Source of the DNA: Botryotinia globosa
Taxonomy: Eukaryota > Ascomycota > Leotiomycetes > Helotiales > Sclerotiniaceae
Assembly (NCBI GenBank): GCA_014898425.1
Contig: RCSZ01000002.1
Location: 1,736,001-1,800,000, forward strand
Length of the DNA: 64,000 bases
Direction of reading: 5' to 3'
The stretch's first letter is position 1. Every line of letters begins with the position of its first letter. Shown piece after piece: positions 21,556 through 33,274 of this stretch. The notes under the pieces are model-generated. The model worked only from the letters and a program-made list of their open reading frames with translations, was not told the DNA's origin and did no database searches. Both the position numbers and the translations under genes were made by a program.

Positions 21556-22246
21556 TCATTCCACAACTACTAAATCCGTCATAAGCTCACCCCATCCATC
21601 CTAGGAAGCAAATATCAGTACGCATTTTCAAATAACCACACAAAAATCTTCACACTCACCCAATCCATACTCTCTGGCCCCAGCCACTTTTCAGCCTGCA
21701 GCTTCGTCGCAAACCCTCTCAAGTGGGTTGAATCCCACTCCTGTCCTTGTACTACTTCTATTGGTATTCGATTCGGAGACGGCATCGCCCTTCGTTATAA
21801 TCAGTTCCTTCATCTATACATGAAGACAAACGCTCAAACTCTACTTACAATAAGAACTTCAGGATCCTCGCTCCCCTCTCACATACACGACTCGTCGCCC
21901 CCATTCCCACAAACCTTGCCAACGCTCCCTCTAGCATTTATTTGAACTTCTCATACTGCGCTCTATAAGCTGGCATCAACAGCGCCACCGCCAGCACCAC
22001 CGCCGCATGAAATGCATGGAAGCTGCCCAGGCCTCGCGTGTACCACATATATGGCCTGTTTGTGGGAGTCTCTACCAATGTGCGGTGAATGTCTAGGAGG
22101 GCCTCTGCGCTTGCCAGACACCGAATCTGCGAGTCGTTGGGCGCTTCTAGGCCAAGCCCCAGCAAAGATTGGATGGGACAGAAAAGGACTAGACTACCAT
22201 TGAGCCAGACCATACCCCTAAGGGCATGAAAACTGACTTTTTGCAC
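21556..22246 (-). pseudogene. remnant of a fungal-specific transcription factor (C-terminal part)
   Basis: The reverse strand from 22246 encodes a helical stretch containing SAEALLDIHRTLVE and MWYTRGLGSFHAFHAAVVL, which resembles the C-terminal half of the fungal_trans domain of Zn2Cys6 regulators. It runs into an in-frame TAA after QYEKFK. The same frame then continues for 36 residues (MLEGALARFVGMGATSRVCE onward). Two apparent introns follow, the last being 21601-21659 (GTGAGT...TAG). The final exons encode FATKLQAEKWLGPESMDW, then DGWGELMTDL and a stop at 21556-21558. No zinc cluster or N-terminal half is found upstream up to the next gene. The domain call is by resemblance; loss of function is supported by the internal stop and the missing N-terminus. 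Confidence 0.55.
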
Positions 22247-22610
22247 AACATATATATATACATATATATACCCGTTTCATACTAGCTCTTTTACCTTGAA
22301 CAGGAAATCTTCGTTGTTCCCTGTCAGGCACGCGGGATAATAGTTAATATCTGTCACGTCTGAGTCGGACTCTATGGTCTACATAACTCGATTGTCATAT
22401 TCATCATACTGGCTCTAATCCCCATAATTCTCTTCATGCTATTACATTTACTCGTTTGAAAAGCAGACTGATTCCACATAATTCACGCAATTGGGTTAAG
22501 AAATTTGTACAATTGTTTAGGTGGAAGTTTGAGACCAACAGAGCAAGTCGAACTGCAGCATTAAAATGTGAGATTGTTTATGATAAAGAATGCTAGTATC
22601 ATCCTCGAGC

Positions 22611-24445
22611 CTATCCAAGGAATGATGACACTGCCTTTGCAACACCACTCAGATCCTCAAAGATATGCCAATGGCCAACTCCCCCCAGGGTGACCACTTG
22701 CGCACCCTTGATTTCCGCCGCGTATTTTTCGCAAAGCTGAGGTGGCGACACTTTATCCTCATCGCCTGTAACAATTAGGGTCGAAGTCTTGATCTGCTCG
22801 ATCGGGACTGCCGTGCTCCACCCAGCAAGAGCCGTACATCCCTTGGCATACCCTTCAGGATCTTGTCCTAGCAAGGACATACGTACCGCGGCTATTGCAA
22901 GAGGATTGTCCGTTTTGGATTTGGTAGACGTGCCTGCGGTTACGATGGCTTCCACCACGGCAGCCATTCCATTTGCTCTTACGATTGCCGCTCGAGAGAT
23001 GGATCCGGTTTGGACGGCTTCAGGGAGGGGCGTGGGTGGTGGACCAAGGAGAATTAATTTTGAGACGAGCGAAGGATGCTCCAGAGCTAAAGTCAATGCT
23101 ACAGTACACCCCATACTATGAGCTACAATAGTTGCTCCACTGATTTTGGCATGCTGTGCTAATGCTGCAAAGTCTGCGGCGTAACTTGATATAGAAATGG
23201 AGGAAGTCGCAATCGTGGGAGAGAGTCCGTGGCCTTCAAGATCCATGAAATGTAAAGAATGGGACTTGTCCAAGCCTAGTGCATTGACCAATGGGGTATA
23301 AAACTCGGAAGAACCACCAAGACCATGAATGAAGATAATGTGCGGTCCATTAGCTTCGCCGGCATGTCGATAGTACAATTGTTTTGAATTGATTGTTGCA
23401 AGCCCAATACCACCGCATGTCTTTTCAAGATTGTTGGTGGGGATGTGGGTAGCTTTGGCCACACGATCAACAGTCTGATTTGTGGATTGAAATTCTCCAA
23501 TCTTGTTCCGAAGTACTCCAAGCCCAGTGATGGATACCTCAACCACATCTCCTGGTTTCAGGAAAGTTGGAGGCTTCTTGCCAATACCAACACCTGCAGG
23601 AGTACCAGTCGCAATGACATCACCTGGCTGCAAAGTTTGTCCCTCGGAAAGAGTTCTAATGAGGACTGGAATCGAGAATATAAGGCTTTCAATATTAGCG
23701 CTTTGGCGTTGCTCTCCATTGACATGTGTTTGAACTCGAAGAGATTTCGGGAGCTTGTTTGCGGGCACTGCAATTGGACCCTGAGACCAAGGTATCAGTC
23801 ATTGACTCGAGTTAAGACGGAGTAAATATTGCGTACCATTGGACAAAAGGTATCCGCCGATTTTCCAATATAGAATTGCTTGTGGTCTCTTTGACGCTCC
23901 CTTGCAGTCACATCATTAATTATTGTATAACCCCAAACATGGTTCATAGCATCTGCCTCTTCAATCTTGAATCCTGATTTCCCAATTATGACACCTATTT
24001 CACCTTCGTAGTCTAAGCTTTCGGTAAACCCATCATGTGGATAAATCGCCTCTTCGCTCGCGATGATACTTGTAGCTCGCTTCGTAAAAATAACAGGGTG
24101 TGTAGGCTGATCGACCTTGTCGCTAGAGTCATAGCCCGAAGTATTGAACTCTATAGCATGTTCGGCATAATTTTTCCCTACTGCAAGTATATCTCTTCCG
24201 TAAATAGGAGCCAGGAGCTCGACTGAAGACAGAGGGAAGTTCTCGCCCGCAGGTTTGATCTGCGAGCTGCCGACCTCAATAACTTGATAAAGATCTGTTA
24301 TTGGAGCTCCGGACGTGAAGCTCAAAGGTTGGATCGTAGAATTCTCGAGTTCTAGATGTCCAATTCGCGATTGCCCAATAATTTTTGGGTCACGATATGC
24401 AACATAGTTTGTGAAACTATTGTGGGAGTGCCCATTCTGCGTCAT
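22611..24445 (-). CDS. fumarylacetoacetase-fold hydrolase fused to alpha/beta hydrolase
   Basis: Two exons (23837-24445 and 22611-23780; 56-bp intron 23781-23836) give 592 aa. Residues ~1-300 form an FAH/HpaG-type domain: DILAVGKNYAEHA, the metal-binding DYEGEIGVIIGK, NDVTARERQRDHKQ, DTFCPMGP across the splice, and GDVIATGTPAGVG. After a linker, residues ~330-592 form an alpha/beta hydrolase resembling 3-oxoadipate enol-lactonase (PcaD): oxyanion FIHGLGG, nucleophile elbow AHSMGC, acid TGDEDKVSPP and histidine GVGHWHIFED. All three triad residues are present, so both domains look active. FAH-fold enzymes act on acylpyruvate or ring-cleavage products; a two-step aromatic catabolic role is inferred. 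It lies between two pseudogenes of the kinds expected in a catabolic cluster. Confidence 0.9.
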
Positions 24446-25121
24446 TGTGTGATGTATTAGAGGAAGATAAAAATGTCACAATCCTCGAACTATCTGTCTT
24501 GACTGAGAGTACTATTTGTATGATGGAAGAAATGTATGGGCAATCTACGTTTAGAGATGACACTTGATCCACCGCTTCCCCCACCCTTTTCAACACGCTA
24601 GAATCGATCAACCACACACCCGTACCGACACTTAGTATAATCTCAAAGTCTGCTGAAAGCAGTTGGTCTTTCACTGCAGGACTCGCCCCGCCATCTCCGT
24701 CCATCTCCGTCCATCTCCTTCTTCTAACAATAGCCAAGCACCTCGCGATATGCTCAAGTCGCAGCGACAAGATCGTTATCAAATCAACTAACCCTCCTCC
24801 CTAGTGTGAAAATGAAACCTGGAGTATCAAGTACGCGGATTGTCTTGGTCCAATCTAACTTCATCACACTTTGACAATCAAGTACCTCCTCCCCTATCGC
24901 TTCGCGTTGCACCCAATCGATGGAATTATGTTGAAGGTAATTTATTCAAGCAATGAGTCAACCTCTACAGCCAGCTCGCTATCAAATTTAAGAGCTATTC
25001 GAAGTGCAAATCTATGCATGGAAAATAAATGAACACATAAAGTTCATGTGATGCTGCACATGAGAATCAAGGCCAGGCATTCTGGTTCTCTTCCTCAAAA
25101 ATCCTTCGTTTATCATAGCTA
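24446..25121. other. divergent intergenic region
   Basis: This is the upstream region of the fusion hydrolase (-) and the broken transporter (+). A small tandem run of ATCTCCGTCC lies near 24695-24719. A 121-codon minus frame overlapping the gene start shows no recognisable domain and is probably leader sequence. Confidence 0.45.
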
Positions 25122-25967
25122 TGGTTCCAAGCATCATTCGATCAGGCCTCTAAGATTGAACAATCTAATGGCGAAAATTCCACACATCTTGAGAGGCTGC
25201 AAACTGATGACGGGCATACGGAAGACCGAACGCAGCCCTCTCTTCCTATTGTCCATCGACGATTTGCAAATCCTTCTCCATTAGGATTACTTTCTTTTGC
25301 CACCGGTTTGCTTCTTATGTTCGTCTTAGTGGAGATGACACTCACAGATTCAGGCATATTCTTGAGCTCCATATGTTCGCGAGGTAGCGACTCCTAATGT
25401 ATTAATTGGCGTCCTGGTATTCTTCGGTGGAGTATGCCAATTCATCGCGCGTATCATGGAATTCTTCAGCGGCAACACTGTGGGTTGATGCCTCCAAGCA
25501 TGCTTTGCATAAATTCTAACGAAACAGTTCGGAGCAACGGTGTTCCCCACTTATGGCGCATTCAATCTATCTTATGCCATGATATACCTGGGTATCTACC
25601 AGGATCCGGAATCATGACAGCGTATACCGATCCACAGACTAGCCAACTCAATGATCAGTTTGCAACTGCCCTGGCTATGTACCTGTGGGCGTGATTTGTC
25701 CTAACTGTAATCTTCACTGTGGCTGCCATGCGCTCTTCTGGGATTCTGTTCCTAGATTTGCTTTTCCTAGATCTTGTTCTGATCTTGCTCGCGTGCGGCT
25801 ACATTTTAGATATGAGGAGTTTAGAGACCGCCGGAAGTGCATTGGTTTTGTGTTTGCTTTCTTGAGCTGTCAGTTGTTCCTTGCTTGTTGACTACTTTCG
25901 GGCTCTAATTTGTGATAATGCAGATTGGGCTGGGACAGCTGGACTTTTTGCAAATGGTATCATGTAG
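25122..25967 (+). pseudogene. broken GPR1/FUN34/YaaH (AceTr) acetate-transporter-like gene
   Basis: Conserved pieces of a six-helix acetate/succinate-proton transporter occur in order but in different frames. FANPSPLGLLSFATG is the family NPxPLGL signature. It is followed by TPNVLIGVLVFFGGVCQFIA, MEFFSGNT, then FGATVFPTYGAFNLSYAMIY, AYTDPQTSQLNDQFATALAM, VLTVIFTVAAMRSSGILF and YWAGTAGLFANGIM. Two ancestral introns are still recognisable (25480-25527 and 25869-25923). Visible lesions are a frameshift near 25381-25386, an about 8-bp insertion near 25588-25596, an in-frame TGA at 25692-25694 where the family has Trp, and no good start codon. The region upstream of the first helix still reads open from 25122. 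Sequencing error cannot explain all of these lesions easily. Confidence 0.85.
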
Positions 25968-26850
25968 AACGGTACTTGAATGATAATGATCAGTTGGCAT
26001 AAAATCCATCTTAACTGAACATATTCGATGCTCAAATACAGTTAGTTTCTTACCTTAGCTTTGCTCCAGATTCGTGATGATGTGAATGATTAAACCAGTA
26101 AACTATCAAATTGGAGTAAACTTTTCATCGGCCTCAGTTTTCATAAACATCTTAGACATCATCGACTACAAACTATCTCGTTAATTGCTTCATTTTCATT
26201 CTTGCATTTCTTAGCATTTGGATAAAGGAACCGGGCTTGTGAGTTTCACAGCACCAGCATCACAACATATATAGCTACACATACACATCCGCATCCACAC
26301 GCTACCCAACCCAAGTAGATTTTGTTCAAAACATCTAAGTCATAAGATCAATCTAAATTTCTTTTCTTGCAGTGTTTGCGTGGCAACGACTGTACTTGCT
26401 ATATTGTAGCACAACTTTCGCCTCAATCATTCACCAATCACCAATCATTATCCCCAAGAGTCTTCAATCCAACCCATTTCACCGGCTCTGTATATTGATG
26501 AAACCACCTCCACACATTCCATCTACCGGCGAATTCTTAACTCCGCAATTTCGTGAGACCTTTTCATTGCATCTTTGTGAATGCTATGGTCGACAAGAAA
26601 TAGTCGACTTTTCCAAGCGGCCGACTATCTATTATTCATTGGTCGGGTCACCCGGTCTTGATAGCTAGCTTTCCATGCTTGAGCTATTGTTATACTTACT
26701 GTAAGTAGTCACAATATGAATATAAATATGAACTGAGAAGGCAGCACAATAAGTACCTTGTAAAGGTATCCTCAAAATACCAATATCGTGAGAACTACCT
26801 ATATCCTCATATTATCATCATCTTATCATTAGCTTAATTCCAACCATACT
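25968..26850. other. intergenic region / amidohydrolase promoter
   Basis: No gene recognised. A 98-codon frame (26372-26668, +) has no domain and sits in what should be promoter. Short TA/CA-rich runs occur near 26250-26310. Confidence 0.45.
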
Positions 26851-28503
26851 ATGGCACCATCCCGAATCGGGTCGCTGAACCCCAGTTTCCGAGAGGAACC
26901 AACGAGTTCCTATAAATATCGCGGACCCCCACGAAATGTTGCTACTATCAAAAATATCCAATTTGACTCATCTCTCCGGCCGAAGAACTACGAAATACTA
27001 GGTACTCACCCTGAGTCTAAGCTCCTCTTCCTCGACGTGAATATTCTTGATTCCACTGGACGTGACCCATACCATGGCGATGTGTTGATTGAAGGTGAAA
27101 GGATCAGTGAGGTGGGAGTTGTAGAGAATGTCGAGGAATTGAGGAATGACCATAGAGTCCGCGTGTTCAATGGTCGCGGAAGGACGCTGATGAGCGGGTT
27201 GGGAGATTCTCATACACACTTGTCGTGGAATGGAGGGGATTTGAATAGGCTAGGAGACTTGGGGGTCGAGGAACATGTACTTCTAACGGCAAGGAGTGCA
27301 CAGTGTTACCTTGATTCTGGTTACACGATGTAAGTGACATTGCTTGAAGCTTCTTTCTACTTTTTGATCCGAAGATTGACTGGGTGTCAGGTGTTTTGGT
27401 GCAGCATCAGCAAAGGAACGACTCGACGTAGTCATTCGAGATGCTATCAACGCAGGTGATATTCCAGGGCCGAGATATCTTGCCAATGGTAAAGAAATGG
27501 CACGCCGAGATGGTGATTTGGTTGCAGGCATCACAGCTTATGCCGATGGACCTGAGGAAATGAGAGAGGTGATCAGACATCATGTCAAAATCGGTGTAGA
27601 TCAAGTCAAATTGAGTATGAGTGGAGAAGAAGTCCGTCTATTTACATTCATAATTCTTTTCAATGGAAATAAATTGACATCAACAGATTACTGAAACAAG
27701 ATCGGCACAAGATTGCTACTATACTGATGACGAAACAGCGGCTTGCGTAGATGAAGCCCACAGCTTGGGTGTAAGACTTTGTGCTCATGCAAGGGCACGC
27801 GACTCGGTCAAGATGTGTATCAGACATAGCGTCGATGTCATATATCACGCATCCTACATCGATGATGAGGGAATGGAGATGCTAGATGCAAAGAAAGACA
27901 AGCACATCGTAGCACCTGCCTTGAACTGGCTTATTGCCACCCGTAAGTATTCCCCGACACTCAAGCAGTATGTTAGTACTAATTCCACTAGTAAATGACG
28001 CCGCTGAGTTTGGCTTTACGCACCAAAAAGCTGAGTCCGTTGGCTACCAAAAAGAGCTTGATGCAGCGATCCGCGGTCTCCGTGAGATGCACAAGCGTGG
28101 AATCGTCATTCTTCCTGGTGGGGACTATGGATTCGCGTGGACACCACATGGTACCTACGCACGGGATCTGGCGCACTTTGTCAACCTGCTTGACTTCACG
28201 CCCATGGAATCAATAATCGCGGCGACAGCGGGGGTCGCAAAATTGTTTATGAGAGATCATGAGCTGGGTAAGATTCAAGCTGGCTTCTATGGAGATTGTA
28301 TTCTGGTCGATGGGAATCCGTTAGAAGATATTACCATTTTACAAGATCACGATCGATTGAATGTCATTACAATCAACGGACGGGTACACAAAGCGGGGAG
28401 GAAGGAATATGTGCCCCCGCCAGTTGCGGGCCAGGATGGAAATTCTCACCCTGTTGTACCAGATTTCCCAGAGGTAAAGGTCTCGATGCAGAAGGATTAT
28501 TAG
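26851..28503 (+). CDS. metal-dependent amidohydrolase (imidazolonepropionase/prolidase-like)
   Basis: Probable cytosolic TIM-barrel hydrolase acting on an amide or lactam. Four exons (26851-27329, 27391-27631, 27687-27942, 27992-28503) join in phase to 495 aa. A beta-sandwich segment (GDVLIEGERISEVG) precedes the metal site GLGDSHTHLSW (His121, His123). Later ligands are the Lys in VDQVKLSMSGEE, His in LCAHARARD, His in VIYHASYID and Asp in LPGGDYGFAWTPHG. The C-terminal GFYGDCILVDGNPLEDI is the usual closing strand of the superfamily. All catalytic ligands appear present. The substrate cannot be read from the sequence. Its neighbours (fusion hydrolase, broken transporter) suggest catabolism of a small organic compound. 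Confidence 0.9.
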
Positions 28504-31500
28504 AAGAGTATTATTCCGATCGAACACAACATGATAATTGCTTGATAATTCCTTGATAATGCAAAACTGAAATTCAAATCATTATTATTTGCCAAGTGAA
28601 ACACACATAAACGGTGCCTGCGTTCATCGTGGGCGAATGGTATTAACGACTCCAGAATGTAGATTGTCTCAGATTTACTAGTGACACCAACTGAAGGAAG
28701 ACATACGGAGGTTGTTTTCTTTGTGAAAGACTCTGCGATATAATGAGGTAATTAGTCTTTAAAAAATTCACCATTGCCTTCTGTTCTTTACGAACCAAAG
28801 TTAACACTTTGTGACCTTGGAGTGTCTACGGGCACTATATGAGTAGTATATACAAAGTACCCAAGCAGTATGTAATAATGAAGATGCGAATCTAAAGGCG
28901 TTTTGAGTTAGCGCACACTTGTTAGAAGCATGGCTGTTAGCACACGGAGTTAACGTCGTTCGTCTCGCACATACCTAATGATATGACATATATCCGATAT
29001 CCGACTGTTCGACCTCCCAAGGAGCATCTCGAGTAATCCTGGCTTTGTGTCCAATGAGTCGAAGGATACTTTGCGATCTTGAATCGAAATCGGCGCCTGA
29101 CTTAGTACTTCTCTCGATTTTCAGACCTAGTTACGTTTTCGATCTTAGTGGCTAACGCCAATAGCCAAAGCCCATCTAATATACCTACTCGCCTACCCGA
29201 TGGACATCCAACCTCTTTCTATGTTCTGGCGCCATACTCACTCGTTTCCATTTTGTAGAAATCCCCGGAGCTATTTCCTAGTCTCCACTTGCCTGCGGCA
29301 GTATGATAAACCTGGTGATCGCGTCTGCCAGTCATAACTTTGTTTCGTTACAATCCCCAATACGCATTATCAGAAAATTGGAAGCCGGCATGAATGCAGA
29401 GCTTAGCAATACAGCTGTTCGTAAGAAGACATCGTCCCAAGATATCAGGGGAAAGTAGCATCGTAAGCAATGATTCCCTCAGCCCCAATTGTTGAACCTG
29501 GTCTGTATCCTCGTTGAAGATTGACGGGAGGGATTTTTTCCAGGAGTGCTATGTCGAATGAGAACTGTTTCGTTGCGATTTTGATGTATAGCAATATTCC
29601 ATCTAGAGCCCACTCAACAACCTCTGTCTTACTGTGAAGTGAATAACAAAGAATCCGATTTTATCTAAATGCGCTTCCCCCTGCCATTTTGTCTTGGTCC
29701 AGGTCGCGGCCAAAAGACGAAATATGATGGCATTAAGCCGACATGCTCCTCTGTCGGCCATTTAGTATTTCATGTATTGGTAGGAAGCCGGGAATGATTA
29801 AGAGGTATTTCAGAAGTCATATGAGTTCGACGGCTTGGATAACATTATCTGCAGTCTCCCTCATTACGCAAGAAGACGAAGTAGGAACTCGGAAGTGCGA
29901 TGATTACTGCTCACGCAAGTTAAAAAAACGCTTCGCTGTTGGTAGTAAATCACATACGCTGTATATCTGTGCATTGGAGATAAAACATGTAATCATGACA
30001 GTTGAAATGGATTTATGATCAATATGACAAGCAGCCTAGAGCTTGGTGTTATATTATTAGATTCGAATATGAAGAATGATAGATGAAAGAAAGCTTCATA
30101 TTACGTTCACAAAACTCTGTTGAAAATGAGAAACGGATTATAGTGGTGGATGAGGAGCTTTGCTGGGTGCCGTTAACGCTCACCGGGACCGCATAATACA
30201 TCTTCTTGCACCCCAAGTCTAGCGGCTGCCATCTCTTAATGGAGGTCATTTTGACCAAACAGATTGCTAGAATCTGTTCCTGGTATACGCAAAGGAGATT
30301 TATTCGGTAATTATATCCCACTACCAAGCACTGTGGTCTCAATCTGGCCTTATCACACCGGCATCCTTTTGTAGATATCATCTCTTACTACAAGATAAGT
30401 ATCCAAGCCCAATAGCTATAACTTGCAGTTCTGTTACACATCTGCTGGTGTGATCCATACCTATCAACTCCTGATACACTCGCAGATGACATAGGCCTCA
30501 ATAGCGTTGATGCCGGAGATATTCAACAACTATGCAAACTACCTGTATGCCAGCTCAACAGTTACCTACTATAACCACAGTCTTCTGTGTACTTGGCAGC
30601 GTTAAATTTTATGAGAGACATTAGTGTTGGAAGATGTGGATGAAATGTTGTGTTGCCTACTTGAGCTAGCAGAGGATCATAGTAATGGGATAGGTGCCAC
30701 GCTTAAGATTATTTTGACAAGTCCTAAACCTACCAGGAGATTGTGGAAGGTGTCTGAAGTCGGAACTTCACTGTTAAACATGGCGGCTATCTGAAAAAGC
30801 GAAGAGGGTCCTAGCCAAGTGTGGTTCGATCGAGAGCTGAATACATAGGTGCTTCTGGGTTGACGAAATAAAGAAGACCTGCTTGCAACTTAGATATTGT
30901 CTCCGCATGCGCTAGGGTAAAAAAAAACCCGGAATTAACTAGGTACTTTGATATAAGCAGTTAATGGCACAATGGCAGAGTGGATACTCAACCAATATCC
31001 GTTATTCAACATACAAATACAAATATAAAGTAGCAACAACCCATGGGTTTTGAAAAAATTACTTATATGGAACAAAACTAAGCCAGATTCGTCTTGATTT
31101 AGAGCCGAGTATACGTATTAGATAAATTGATTAGCAGAAAAAAGGATTTGTATCTTGAAGCGTACAGCCATTTTGTAGACGGACACTTTGGGCATAGACA
31201 CTTTGGGTATGACTCTATTTGAACCCATACTCACACCAAAGAGATTGATGTAGATTATCAGAGCCAGACTAGAGTAACGCTTGCTTGATTTGACAAAGAG
31301 TGGTAAAGAGAAACAAGACGAATAAAAAGGGTTTCCAGAGATGGGGTTTTCGGTGCCAGTAGCAAACGACCTCTGAGGGGAATTAAGACACTAGTAGACT
31401 TCTACCAGTACCTTTCCTGAACACAATATTGGGTAAAACAGTCATCCTCACAATCTCACAAAATGCACATAAAACTCAGAAGGCACAGATAGACTTGGTA

Positions 31501-32104
31501 GGAGTGTAACATATTAATGATTAAAATCCACCTCTCATTGTATTCCCTAACGAACACAAGCGATCAGACCCATGCCGATCGGGTCCAACCAGACCTTCAA
31601 ACTCTATGCTAATGCTACCAAATGCCATTCCATGCTAATGTAACGTTAACGTTATCACGTATATCCACCCAGTCCCAGCGTATATGCACTTCAAATAACT
31701 CAGGGTATTCCCGTGCCCAAGTCCCAATCCATCCATCCATCCCAATCCTTCCTGTCAAAGAGACATCTAACCCAATTCCAGATGGCAAAAGAAATCCAGA
31801 TTTGTTTTTCATCCTAAAGATCAAGACTGTCCTTTTAACATCTCTTTCCACATGCCCATCCATGAGTGACGTGATGTGATCGAACTCCAATCTAAACGCC
31901 CAATAAACTCCTTGCGATGCAAGATGTGATATAATGCAAACTCTCATGCTCATGAGACCCCATTCTCAAGTTCGATAAGAACAAAAAAAAAAGACGAAAA
32001 TTCATCAATTGATACAAAGAAAATCGTAAACCAAACAAGCCATTTTCTTCCTTCCTTTCAGTCAACTCCCAATCCGAAACCAGACTGAGAAGGGTAGAAG
32101 AACC
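28504..32104. other. 3.6-kb region without a supported gene
   Basis: Open frames are short (at most ~110 codons), scattered over both strands and unlike any family I know. No tRNA or rRNA was seen. A-box-like TGGCACAATGG/TGGCAGAGTGG words at ~30964-30980 lack a following B-box. The right end (31950-32104) is probably the 3' untranslated part of the cyclin gene on the minus strand. Confidence 0.45.
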
Positions 32105-33274
32105 TCACACAGTGGAGAGATTCTTTTGACCACCAAAGTATCGTGTTAAGAAGTTGCCCTTTGACTTCTTAGCCGCGCGACGCTTTTCCTCTGCCATTGC
32201 CATGTTATCAGGATGAGGCAAGTTGTCAATTTCGTAGGGAAGCATAGGTCTAAGCTTTCCATCAGCACCGGCAACTTGGACGGTAACAATATCGCGGGCA
32301 ACACCTGGAGGGGAGTAGGTATCGCATTGCATGGCATCGTTCTCGTCAAGGTAGCTGCTGACAGATGATAGAGGTGTACCCGAGCGGGATAATTCGGAGA
32401 TGTAAGATGAGGCGGAAGAGGACATGGCGTCGATAGTATCAGCGGTACCGCTTCGAGTAAGACCGGGAATCTCGGATGATGATGGTGGCGAGTAGTGGTT
32501 GTATGGGTCTTCGGCAGTGAAGAGGGATTGTTGTTCGCCGCAGTATGGCATATACTTTTCTTCGGTTGTTGGAATCCAGTATCTTCCGGCTGGGTCAAAG
32601 GACATGTTTTGCATTGCGAGGGCTTCTTGTTCTCGTTGAGCTTGTAGACGTGCTTCGCGAATGCGGTACTGTTCTTGCTTTCGATCCAAGTCAAATCGAA
32701 TTGGTGTGAGGAAAGGCTCCAAATGAGTATAGAGATCATCAGAGCTGACAATCAAATCCCAGTTGAGTAGCTGAAGTAACTGCTTCTCCATGAGGTTGAC
32801 TTCTGTTCTGGTGAATGAAAAGTCTGGATAACCACGGACATTTGAGTATTCGGCCCAGTGCTTGTTCTTTGGTGATGAGTCGTTAAGAAATTTGGCTGAT
32901 AAGATCAATGTTGCAAGGAAAATTCTGTGAACTGTACATCTTAAACCTTTTGCAACTGGTGGTAGTCTCTTCTTCAGTCTAGCCAGGTATACCAAGCTGG
33001 TCATGAGTGTAGGTACTTGGACGTTGGATCTCTTTATCAAAGAAGCGATGAATCTCTCTAATGACGGTAAATCTGATGCGGATCTTTTCTCCTGAGGGGG
33101 AGTTCGAGGCGGTGAGGAACCTTGACTTGAGGAGATTTGTGTGGGTTCGCACTGAATGACTTCTCTCGCCTTTTGAGCAAGGTAGTTGATCATATCTTGA
33201 GAAACTGTTTGGAAAACAAAATGGCCTAATGCCACCTCATTAGAGGTTCTAGGAACGTTTGGGTTGAGCGACAT
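32105..33274 (-). CDS. Pho80/Pcl-family cyclin (PCL1-like)
   Basis: Regulatory subunit expected to bind a Pho85-type CDK in G1, morphogenesis or nutrient control. Single exon, 389 aa from the ATG at 33274 ([20 protein letters not shown]). The cyclin box spans roughly residues 75-205: [71 protein letters not shown] and [17 protein letters not shown]. The C-terminal ~170 residues are Ser/Pro-rich and probably phosphorylated, with a Gln/Arg-rich helix before them. An in-frame ATG at 33430 would add 52 residues of Tyr/Asn/Thr-rich sequence. I prefer 33274 because the cyclin-like N-terminus begins there. A very long gene-poor region lies upstream, suggesting an extended promoter. Confidence 0.88.
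   Translation of the reverse strand: MSLNPNVPRTSNEVALGHFVFQTVSQDMINYLAQKAREVIQCEPTQISSSQGSSPPRTPPQEKRSASDLPSLERFIASLIKRSNVQVPTLMTSLVYLARLKKRLPPVAKGLRCTVHRIFLATLILSAKFLNDSSPKNKHWAEYSNVRGYPDFSFTRTEVNLMEKQLLQLLNWDLIVSSDDLYTHLEPFLTPIRFDLDRKQEQYRIREARLQAQREQEALAMQNMSFDPAGRYWIPTTEEKYMPYCGEQQSLFTAEDPYNHYSPPSSSEIPGLTRSGTADTIDAMSSSASSYISELSRSGTPLSSVSSYLDENDAMQCDTYSPPGVARDIVTVQVAGADGKLRPMLPYEIDNLPHPDNMAMAEEKRRAAKKSKGNFLTRYFGGQKNLSTV

Noticed and set aside
21556..25967. Repeat-induced point mutation as the cause of both pseudogenes
   Set aside because: The stop in the transporter (Trp to TGA) is not in the CpA context expected, and indels are present; the A/T content of these genes is normal.
30960..31020. 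tRNA-like A-box words (TGGCACAATGG, TGGCAGAGTGG)
   Set aside because: No B-box and no cloverleaf pairing downstream; a similar word near 39222 also lacks a B-box.
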